A stretch of DNA of 31,056 nucleotides from a virus. This document shows, piece by piece, positions 1 through 7,200 of this stretch; position 1 is the stretch's first letter, and each line of letters begins with the position of its first letter. The stretch is from IMG/VR virus record IMGVR_UViG_3300049479_000152, positions 1-31,056 of that record; one strand, written 5' to 3'. The notes beneath the pieces were generated by a model. The model was not told where the DNA came from. It was given only the letters and a program-made list of their open reading frames with translations, and made no database searches. The translations under genes and the position numbers were made by a program.

Positions 1-1817
1 AAGTTCTGACCGAAGCTCTTGATTACGCCCTGAAGGATGCTTACTACACTGCTGAACTCTTTCAGGCGCTGTGGCCAAAGTACCTGGATAGCACTCCTTC
101 GATGGTTGCTCTCTGCGGTCACTATCATCTGAACGGTTCGATCATTCCGCTCGTAGATAACTGGTCCGAGTGGATTGAGGATGTTGAGCGTGTTTACAAA
201 GAATACAACGACGAAATGACGCAGATCTGTAAAGATCTGGTGTGGAAAACTTACGAAGACTGGCGCGTTCTCTACCTTAACGATCCCATCAAGGCTCAGC
301 AGTGGGTGCGCAAAGATCCGTGGGTTTCACAACTCGACTGGAAGGTCAAGTCTGCGAAAGGCAAGTATGCTCACATTCCAAACTGGGTTCGCCCTTTCAT
401 CAAGGACGAGAATCAGCATATCGGCGTGAAATCCAACCTGGCTCACCTGATGCTGAAGCTCAAGTACGAAGGAAGCCCGATGATCTTCACCAAGAATGAC
501 GGGTGGTGCTACCATGACGAAGACGGTAATCTAACGAAGATCCCACACCCGAAAGGCAATGGCGACAATGTTGGCGGGGTGTTGAGTAAAGATTTCGTCG
601 AAGATATGGCTGTTGGTCGCCTCAGCAGCGATCTCCCCGAGGCGAAACGCGCACTCGAGATTGCCAACTCCGTGTCCTACTGGACTTCCGTGCGAAAGCG
701 TGTGATGGACCGCATCTTCTTGCGTGCCAACAATCCTTACGGCGAGGACTCTTTGGTCACTCTGCCGGAGATTCTTTGCCACGGCACAGTTACTCGCAGA
801 ACCGTGGAATCGTTGATGGTTACGATGTGCTCCACCAAAAACTGGCGCATCGGCACTGAACTCAAAACGCGAGTCAAAGCTCCAGATGGTTGGAAGATTG
901 TTGGTGCAGACTTTGACGGTCAAGAAATGCAGATCGCCTCGATCTACAGCGACAAGTGGGAAGGCGGCCACGTCGGTTGTTCACCCTTTGGCTACAACGT
1001 CCTGAGTGGCTCGAAAGAGGCAGGCACGGACCCGCACTCCGCACTTGCAAAACTCTGCGGCATTGACCGAGACACGGCCAAGATCGTCGGTTTCGCTATC
1101 CTGTACGGAGCTGGTGTTCGTGCAGTGCAGACATACATCCGTCGCAAATACCCGGAGAAATCCCCTGAAGAAGTAAAAAACATTGCGTTCAAGCTCTTAC
1201 AGAGCAAGAAAGGAGCGCAACGAGATGGTCTATATGAAGGCGGCTTAGACAGCGGCTGCTTTAACTTTATGGAAGAGATCGCAATGCGAACTCGTGTGCC
1301 CCAGCTCCCTTGCCTGGGTACCAAGATCTCGACTGCGATGCGTCCGGCTGCCGTGGGCGACGACTTCAAAACCGGGCGAGTGAACTGGACAATTCAATCC
1401 TCCGGCGCTGAAATTCTGTCGATCTTCCTTACCTCCATCCACTGGCTCACCGAAGAATACAAGATTCCGGCACGGTTTATCCTTAGTATTCATGACGAGA
1501 TCTGGTTTATGACGCCAGACCGTTATGCAGAGCAGTTTGCTGTTCTGTTTCAAATCGCTCACATGTACACCTGGTCCCTGTTTCATTCTGCGGTTGGCAT
1601 CCCTGAACTGCCGTTGTCACGAGCTTACTTTTCCAGTGTTGCAATCGACAACCGGATTCGTAAGTCGCCTAAGGAAAAGACTGTCACTCCTTCCAACCCT
1701 GGCGGCGACAAAGAGCCATCTGGCTTGGAGTACTCGATGAAAGAGCTGAGTGAGATTGGGGCCATCGATAAACTGACAACTCGTTTCAACGCAATCAAGA
1801 AAGGTCTCATCAAATGA
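1..1817 (+). CDS. DNA polymerase, mitochondrial POLG-like family A (5'-truncated by window)
   Basis: Template-directed DNA synthesis for phage replication. The frame is open from base 3 to the stop at 1815-1817, so the gene starts outside the window and the ATG at 102 is internal. Visible parts: an Exo III-type motif Y-x3-D (Tyr codon at 24, Asp at 36) followed by ELFQALWPKYL; a spacer with DPWVSQLDWKVK, matching the DPW-x3-L-x-W pattern of POLG; GTVTRR; motif A GADFDGQE (Asp codon 909); motif B R-x3-K-x3-F-x3-YGAG (1068-1112); motif C SIHDE (Asp codon 1494); and a C-terminal AYFSSVAID ... TPSNPGG tail close to that of animal POLG. From Exo III Asp to motif A Asp is 291 residues, against about 491 in human POLG (recalled D399 to D890), so the spacer is much shorter. 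The stop overlaps the next ATG by 4 bases. The remaining exonuclease motifs lie outside the window. Confidence 0.95.
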   Translation, partial: VLTEALDYALKDAYYTAELFQALWPKYLDSTPSMVALCGHYHLNGSIIPLVDNWSEWIEDVERVYKEYNDEMTQICKDLVWKTYEDWRVLYLNDPIKAQQWVRKDPWVSQLDWKVKSAKGKYAHIPNWVRPFIKDENQHIGVKSNLAHLMLKLKYEGSPMIFTKNDGWCYHDEDGNLTKIPHPKGNGDNVGGVLSKDFVEDMAVGRLSSDLPEAKRALEIANSVSYWTSVRKRVMDRIFLRANNPYGEDSLVTLPEILCHGTVTRRTVESLMVTMCSTKNWRIGTELKTRVKAPDGWKIVGADFDGQEMQIASIYSDKWEGGHVGCSPFGYNVLSGSKEAGTDPHSALAKLCGIDRDTAKIVGFAILYGAGVRAVQTYIRRKYPEKSPEEVKNIAFKLLQSKKGAQRDGLYEGGLDSGCFNFMEEIAMRTRVPQLPCLGTKISTAMRPAAVGDDFKTGRVNWTIQSSGAEILSIFLTSIHWLTEEYKIPARFILSIHDEIWFMTPDRYAEQFAVLFQIAHMYTWSLFHSAVGIPELPLSRAYFSSVAIDNRIRKSPKEKTVTPSNPGGDKEPSGLEYSMKELSEIGAIDKLTTRFNAIKKGLIK

Positions 1818-2002
1818 AAAAGTCACGCAAGTCACGTGTCGCATCAGCTTCACTGGAAACCATGGTTGGTATTGCCGGAGTTTACTATCTGGTCACCCCC
1901 TATGATAAAAAAGGACGAGAAATTCCCTCCTCGGTCCATTGCGCTTACAACTCCGAGTACTTTTCTCCTCAACAAGCATTCACGATCTCTCGCGCCCTAT
2001 GA
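1814..2002 (+). CDS. small hypothetical protein, coupled to polymerase
   Basis: A 62-aa product starting MKKSRKSRVASAS, with a basic N-terminus and a hydrophobic stretch near residues 17-28 (ETMVGIAGVYYLVTP) that is too short and interrupted for a confident membrane helix. Its ATG overlaps the polymerase stop (ATGA, 1814-1817) and its own stop overlaps the next ATG at 1999, the usual sign of translational coupling. I do not recognise the family. The position suggests a polymerase-linked or junction gene, but no function can be claimed. Confidence 0.6.
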   Translation: MKKSRKSRVASASLETMVGIAGVYYLVTPYDKKGREIPSSVHCAYNSEYFSPQQAFTISRAL

Positions 2003-2223
2003 CGCCGTTCCCCCTTCCAATTGACCCTTACTTTCGAAAAGAGATAGTCTTCATGTGGATATGCGATATCGAGGATCGACTAAAGCTGGAAGATCTTGAA
2101 GGCGCAAAACAGAGTTGGAAAACTGCTCAGGAAATTTACTTGTCTCTGCCGCCTGGCGAAGGTTCCGAGTCGATTGAAAAGCAGCTTGTTGACGCGAGGG
2201 TAAAACTTGACAGATTCACTTAG
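1999..2223 (+). CDS. small hypothetical protein
   Basis: A 74-aa product if it starts at ATG 1999, which overlaps the preceding stop as ATGA. The frame is also open to an ATG at 1939, but that start would overlap the upstream gene by 64 bases, so 1999 is preferred. The protein begins MTPFPLPIDPYFRKE and has a helical, charged second half (CDIEDRLKLEDLEGAKQSW), with a KTAQEIYLSLP segment that could form a helical hairpin. No family is recognised. Its last codons contain a copy of the GGGTAAAA motif (2198-2205), so the promoter of the tail operon appears to lie inside this gene. Confidence 0.6.
   Translation: MTPFPLPIDPYFRKEIVFMWICDIEDRLKLEDLEGAKQSWKTAQEIYLSLPPGEGSESIEKQLVDARVKLDRFT
2198..2205 (+). 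promoter_or_regulatory. candidate late promoter core GGGTAAAA (site 1)
   Basis: Exact GGGTAAAA 27 bases before the tail chaperone ATG (2232). It is part of an 18-base string, CGAGGGTAAAACTTGACA (2195-2212), repeated exactly at 8697-8714 before the portal gene. It is the only site lying well inside a coding frame. The role is inferred from position and recurrence. Confidence 0.5.
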
Positions 2224-2231
2224 CAATTACT

Positions 2232-2561
2232 ATGCGAACCATTTCAACAGATGCTGGACAACCAACTCCGGCAGCGGACAAAAAACAAAAGCAGCTCGAA
2301 ACATTCTCCACTAAGATTTCAGACGGTCGAGAGATTCAAATCCGCGAAATGACTGGCCGCGATCTCCTGTATATGGAGAAAGAACTTGGCAAAGCCGGTG
2401 ACGTTGAGCGAGGTATGAAGATCATCGAGCGCCTGATTGTAGGCTCCGACAAGATCACTTACGACGAAATTCTTGACCTCGGCGTGAGAGACTTCAAGAA
2501 ACTCAGCGACCTCGTTGCCAAGGCAAGCGGATCCGATGAGGAAGACACCGACCCAAACTAA
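2232..2561 (+). CDS. tail assembly chaperone, short form
   Basis: A 109-aa protein, expected to coat or chaperone the tape measure during tail assembly. The middle contains SDGREIQIREMTGRDLLYMEKEL, the SDGR-x-hydrophobic ... R-x-x-TGRDL pattern typical of phage tail assembly (gpE/TAC-like) proteins. The C-terminus is acidic (GSDEEDTDPN). The frame ends directly after CCCAAAC with TAA (2559-2561), and the next frame (-1) is open across this point, so this is the unshifted product of a frameshift pair. It is the first gene of the tail block, after candidate promoter site 1. No strong Shine-Dalgarno is visible. The family call rests on motif and on the frameshift architecture. Confidence 0.8.
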   Translation: MRTISTDAGQPTPAADKKQKQLETFSTKISDGREIQIREMTGRDLLYMEKELGKAGDVERGMKIIERLIVGSDKITYDEILDLGVRDFKKLSDLVAKASGSDEEDTDPN

Positions 2562-2980
2562 TCGTTGAAGACCTTGAAGATTTCACGTATCTGCTAAGTT
2601 TCGGTAAGGGTGTTTCCCTTCACGTTCGAGAGCTTTGCCCGAAAGACTTTTATTTTGCGCAACTCCTGCGAAACAAAGAAACCGGGATGGTCCCTTTGAT
2701 CTCCCGGCTCATTCAGAATCACGACGACTTAGCGTATTTCACCCTTCCTCAAACGGAAAAAGTCTTCAAGTGGATTGGGGAAGAGATTATCAACGAAAAA
2801 GTCTTAACGGTCGAAAACTGGCTTGAGGTTTCTTTCCACTTGTGCAAACAACGTTGGGATAGCACTGTAGACTGGTTAGAGAAACAACCGATGAGCAAAA
2901 TTCTTGCAATGATCAACATTGTTGAAGATTTTGCGGAAAAGCAAGAGCAAGCGATCAAAAAGAACGCGAGGAAGAGATGA
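2232..2980 (+). CDS. tail assembly chaperone, predicted -1 frameshift fusion
   Basis: Predicted long product of about 249 aa: residues 1-109 of the short form, then a -1 shift on CCCAAAC (2552-2558), continuing from CTA at 2558 to the stop at 2978-2980. The downstream frame is open from 2540 and has no ATG until 2687, although its coding character (LIVEDLEDFTYLLSFGKG ... ELCPKDFYFAQLLRN) clearly starts before that ATG, which argues against independent initiation. The second half is helical and rich in Trp, Glu and Lys. This matches the G/G-T arrangement of lambda and the paired chaperones of Mu-like phages. An independent start at ATG 2687 (97 aa) remains possible but less likely. Confidence 0.75.
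2552..2558 (+). promoter_or_regulatory. -1 ribosomal frameshift slippery heptamer CCCAAAC
   Basis: C CCA AAC fits X XXY YYZ in the zero frame (CCA at 2553, AAC at 2556) and is followed at once by TAA. After a one-base slip both tRNAs can re-pair on CCC and AAA. A Shine-Dalgarno-like GAGGAAG (2538-2544) lies 7 bases upstream, a known stimulator position in the bacterial dnaX frameshift. I see no convincing downstream pseudoknot by eye. Confidence 0.8.
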
Positions 2981-3390
2981 TCAGTTTTCAAGTTAAGAAG
3001 GGCGGTTTCCTTCAGTTTAACCTAGACTGGTGGAAACCTACACAGAAAGAGTGGGCGCCCATTCTCTTGAAAGATCATGCCGTTCCTTGGCGCCAGGAAT
3101 CTGATCCCACTACGGGAAGACCTTGGGCTTCCCTCACACCAAAGTACGCGATTGCGAAACTTCGCAAATACCCTGGTCAACCGATTCTACGGGCAACAGG
3201 GTTCATGCAAAACGAAGCCCAGATTTTACCGAAAGGAGAAGGCTTCGAGGTGAAGGCCGCCCCGTATGGCGTATATCACCAGTTCGGAACTTCAAAGATG
3301 GCTGCGAGGCCGTGGATGGGCGTTCCGGACAAGTCTCTCAAGCAGATTGTTCCGATCGCTTGGAAAAACATTCTCACACAAAAACGTTAA
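2977..3390 (+). CDS. tail completion / virion morphogenesis protein (Mu gpG, P2 S-like)
   Basis: A 137-aa protein. The pattern PWASLTPKYAIAKLRK ... ILRATGFM ... YGVYHQFGTSKMAARPWMGV is the signature of the phage virion morphogenesis / tail completion family: a PW-x-x-L-[ST]-P-x-Y segment, a TG-x-[LM] helix end, then YA-x-x-HQFG and ARP[FW]-x-G. Members act at the top of the tail or at head-tail joining. The ATG overlaps the stop of the chaperone fusion frame by 4 bases, which fits coupling to the frameshifted product. The usual family length is about 130-180 aa, so it appears complete. Confidence 0.85.
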   Translation: MISFQVKKGGFLQFNLDWWKPTQKEWAPILLKDHAVPWRQESDPTTGRPWASLTPKYAIAKLRKYPGQPILRATGFMQNEAQILPKGEGFEVKAAPYGVYHQFGTSKMAARPWMGVPDKSLKQIVPIAWKNILTQKR

Positions 3391-3392
3391 TC

Positions 3393-3767
3393 ATGGCTAG
3401 AAAAAGAGCTCACAACGAAGACGGAACTTTCACCGCCGACGACACTTCGACCCCGCAAGTCAACGAGGCTTACGTGCAAGCTGAAGAGGTGAAAGTAGAG
3501 GCACAACCGGAACCCGCAGAGATTGAAGTTCAAATGTTGACTGAAGATCCAGTTCCAGCCGCGCCTGCTGTAGAAAAAGAGCAGATTGAGACTGACGTTC
3601 GCACGAAACTGCAGAGTCGCACTCAAGAAGAAGATATTTTCGTTCCAACCAGCCCCGCCGTTCTTGAAGCTGCTGCTAAGAAAGTGGCCGAAGAAGAAGG
3701 CTTTGAACTGAATCGTGGAACATCGATTGGCGCTCGTCTTTTGGCTCGCTCTCGTAAGATGGTCTGA
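3393..3767 (+). CDS. small acidic hypothetical protein
   Basis: A 124-aa product from ATG 3393 (MARKRAHNEDGTFTADDTS). The same frame is open from 3123, but that part overlaps the tail completion gene in another frame and is not supported. A short basic N-terminus is followed by a long low-complexity Glu/Pro/Ala/Val region (residues about 25-70), then a more ordered end (SPAVLEAAAKKVAEEEGFELNR). It resembles in style the 84-aa product at 28288, which also has a basic start and an acidic Pro-rich body. Family not recognised. The setting in the tail operon suggests a virion or assembly role. Confidence 0.65.
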   Translation: MARKRAHNEDGTFTADDTSTPQVNEAYVQAEEVKVEAQPEPAEIEVQMLTEDPVPAAPAVEKEQIETDVRTKLQSRTQEEDIFVPTSPAVLEAAAKKVAEEEGFELNRGTSIGARLLARSRKMV

Positions 3768-3769
3768 AA

Positions 3770-4132
3770 ATGATTACTCTGCCCTTCCAGCCCCAGTTCA
3801 CCTGGAGGAAACTCGGGTACCAGTACTACACCAATTCTCTTGAGTACCGTGCGGTGCTTGAGTTGAATCCTCAGTGGGACGTTACTGAACTTCCCCCGAT
3901 TGGTGCTCAACTCCTTCTACCCAACCCTGAGAGTTCTTCCGGAAGTTTGCAACAAGCTTCTTTTGTGTCCGGGAACGTTGAAGGGGCACAGGCAGACGAG
4001 ATCTTTCCGTTTGACTCAGAGTCTGAGTATGTTTCGTCGTTGAACAAATATACTCTGCAAGGCGTTGTCTTGCGAGAGTCTCTCAACGGGTATTCGTTTG
4101 ATAGCCTGCCTGCGATTACAGGTGTTCAGTAG
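3770..4132 (+). CDS. gpX/LysM-like tail protein
   Basis: A 120-aa product. The N-terminal 50 residues read W-x-x-LGYQYYTNSLEYRAVLELNPQW ... LPPIGAQLLLP. This fits the compact LysM/tail protein X pattern: an aromatic start, a helix ending in LELNP, then a PIGAQL-hydrophobic-LP strand. In P2 and Mu relatives such proteins sit in the tail or baseplate. The second half is unremarkable and acidic. Its stop (TAG 4130-4132) abuts candidate promoter site 2. The domain call is by eye and moderately sure. Confidence 0.6.
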   Translation: MITLPFQPQFTWRKLGYQYYTNSLEYRAVLELNPQWDVTELPPIGAQLLLPNPESSSGSLQQASFVSGNVEGAQADEIFPFDSESEYVSSLNKYTLQGVVLRESLNGYSFDSLPAITGVQ

Positions 4133-4139
4133 GGTAAAA
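4132..4139 (+). promoter_or_regulatory. candidate late promoter core GGGTAAAA (site 2)
   Basis: Exact match, sharing its first G with the stop codon of the gpX-like gene and lying 102 bases before the tail sheath ATG. It gives the sheath gene a long leader. Confidence 0.5.
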
Positions 4140-4145
4140 GTTAGT

Positions 4146-4211
4146 ACACATTTGTGTCCCAACAGTAGCTCTACGGAGACCACGTAGGAGTCATCCTTGC
4201 CTGCACTACTG
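4146..4211 (+). promoter_or_regulatory. structured leader RNA of the tail sheath gene
   Basis: The leader between site 2 and the sheath ATG contains nested inverted repeats. ACAC (4146-4149) can pair with GTGT (4154-4157). CAGTAG (4163-4168) can pair with CTACTG (4206-4211). Inside that, CTC-TACG (4169-4175) can pair with CGTA-G-GAG (4183-4190) with one bulged G. The outer and inner stems stack without a gap on the 5' side. Function unknown; mRNA stability or translation control are possible. Confidence 0.4.
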
Positions 4212-4241
4212 AAGGGAAAGAAGGAACACCCTCTTAAAAAC

Positions 4242-7200
4242 ATGGCCACATTTTCTCTTGGCGGTGGAACAACCCCCGGAGCTCCTGGTGTATACATCAA
4301 TGAGCGTGCCGGTGTTGTCGCAAACGCTGACGTTGCTAATTTTAGCACTGTTTACATGCTGGTGGAAACCGAAGAAACAGTGCCGGTTACAGTTTTCCCT
4401 TATAACACACCTACTCCGATCACTTCGCTGAACGACTATTTCGCCCTCGTTGGTGGAAGCGTTCCTGAGGCCCGGATTCCCTTGCTGAGCTACAACTGCG
4501 TTAACGAGTTTTTCCAGAATGCTCAGGTTGGTGATCTGCGTGTTGTTCGCGTTGGCACTCCTGATCAGATCGTAGAGATTGAGATTCTTCCTAACGGAAC
4601 CAAGCAGAGCAACGCAGGTCTTCCCTCGAACTTCGAGGCTGGAGACGTTGTTTACGCACAACTTGTAATCAACGGAAATCGCCTCGTAGCAGGCGATGGA
4701 TCTACAGGTTACACCAACGACGGAGAGTGGCTGGGTGTTCCGGTTACAATTCCCGTAGACTACATCCCTGGCGACGAAGTTAACAACCGCAGAATTTCTT
4801 CGGCTATCGCAATTGCGATTGCAGAGGCGATTGAGAGCAACCCGAGTGTTCGTAGCTCCGTCTACGTTCGTGATTTCGGTCTGGTAACTTCGATCAATCC
4901 TCTCTCAAACTCTGAGAATGCTTTCGTAAGCATTGCTGCCGCTACGTTTGACGCTAACGTGAGCGTTGTTCCGCTGGTTCTGCCAGTCGGTGCTCAGTAC
5001 GTCATGATGCAGAATGTTTATGACATTCAGAACATCGTTGGCCAACAGCAGAACCTGGAGCGAGTTCCCCAGGATTACATTCAGTGCATCGCGACCGCTT
5101 TCGACGGTCAGCAAGACCAAGGCTATCTGATCACTCCAACTGCGTACGCTCAGTTTGATGCTGATGGCCGTGCTGCTGTCGGAGCTGCTGCTGCCGATCA
5201 TTGCGCCAACAACAACTACAAGTGGATGGCTCTTGCTGATCCCGGTCCTTTCCTTGTGACCGACATCAACAAGTACAGCGCCTACACACCTCACGAGCCT
5301 GCTGCTGACCTGGTCACCGGAAACAAGTACCTGGTAGACAATGCCATGTACGAATGGGTTGGCACCGATGTCACTTACGACAAGCTCACCTACCAAGCTC
5401 TGATTGCTTCCCCCACGGCAGAAACCGCTATCTCTCAGTCTCGGAGTGCAACTCCTGTGGCCGCTGGTGAGAAAGTTGGCCTGCTGGATTCAGCCACATT
5501 CGAGGTTGATTCAACCGTTGACGACACAATGCTCGTTCTGTCAACTCAGAACTACTGGCCTGTGTCTTATCAGATTCAGGAAGTTACCTTCAGTAACGCC
5601 ACTGGTGACATTCTGAGCACGATTGGGGAAGATGGAACGATCTTTGTAATTGCTCCCCCGTATGATCTGGGGGCAACCGGTGATTACTCGTTTAACAACG
5701 TGTTCTTCGCCTACGACGCACCTAACGCTGTGTCCGTTCTGGATGAAGTCATTGCTGCTGGTGGTTCAATCAACCTGACGACCCCTGCCAATGCGATCAA
5801 CTTTGGCGGAGCCACTGGAACCTGCGACTTCACATACGTTGTTCCTTTCTACAGCCTGCCTCAGACAATTAACGGTCAGACTTCAAACCTTCTGCAGAAC
5901 ATTACTGGGGCCGCTCAGTATGTCAACACACTGCACCTTCCTGCTAGCCTTCAGGATGCTACCGCTAACTACCGTCTGAACTTCGTATCTCGTACAATCC
6001 TGAACCCCGACACTTCCGTGGCTGGTTCTACAGGAGCTTATACTGGCACGGCTCGGGTTACTTGTGTCGCTCACGGCTTGACGAGTGGTCAGAAACTGTA
6101 CTTCACTCAGCCGGTGAAGACCAACGCCGGAGTAAACCTCTTCCGTGCAACGACTAAAGTTTCTGAGGCGCTTTACTACGTTCAGGTGATCGACGCAGAC
6201 ACCTTCTGCCTGGCTGAGAGCTTAACCTCTTACACGGCTTCTTCTTTCGTAACGATTCCGAGCGGAACAACCTCCTTTGTCTCCAGCCCCACAATCTTCT
6301 ACACGAAGGTTCTTGGTGGTGAGGCAACTTCGGCCACTTTGGCTGAACTGTCGGTTATCCCGTTTGTTCGTGCTCGGAAGTACGGTCTGAATAGCGGCCT
6401 GATCGCTTCAGAAGCAGCTGTTGCAACTGCAGCTCCTGCTCCTGCCGCAACCAACCCTGAAGTCTCGATCTTCTTCAACAACAGCTTGACCGCTCTGGGT
6501 GTTGGTTTGATTTCACCTTTCGGTGAGAATTCTACCGCAGGTTGGCTGCCTGAGCTTACTCTTTCAGCCCCCGGTTCTCCTTCCACAACTCTCGAGAACT
6601 GGTACTGCACCCCAACCGTTGACCAGAACTTTGCTTCACAGGCATTCCTGGTTCCTTCCATCGACCCGATTGAAGGCGGTGACTACGAGGCAGATACCAC
6701 TGCTGCTGCGGGTGTTCTTGACACTGCCACCTTGTATGTCACTTCTACCGGTCTCTCAGCAACCGACTCCGGTACCGATATTCAAGCTGTTGTAGATAAA
6801 CTCGTAGGGGTTTACTTCAACGTTACTGTGGCTCCTACTGGCGCCGTTGGCCCTGATGGAGTAACTGAGGTTGCAGTTGGTGATCGGATCGCCGTGACTT
6901 ACAACGGAACCGCTTACGACTGGGTGGTTATCCCTGCTGGTGGCGACTTGAGTGTTGTTGGTCAACCTTGCTACGGCTCACAAGTTGGTCTGAACTTCAC
7001 CCCTGAGGCAACTCCTCCGAGTGCTCTCTGGCGCTTTGACCCAATCACCTCCACCGAAATCATCAGCGATGCGATCCGTGGCGTTGGGTTCAATGGTGTT
7101 CCCCAGGCTGAGTTCATTGAGGCTGGCGTTGACAATGTCAACCGTCTGTACAACGATAGCCAAAGGTACTTCCAACCTTTCGGTTTCATTGCTTACTACG

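Noticed and set aside
1939-1998. ATG 1939 as start of the small gene ending at 2223
   Set aside because: It overlaps the upstream gene by 64 bases. ATG 1999 sits in an ATGA overlap like the neighbouring genes.
4197-4241. TTG start of the sheath at 4197
   Set aside because: It would add 15 residues with no match to sheath N-termini and lies inside the folded leader. ATG 4242 gives the expected arm.
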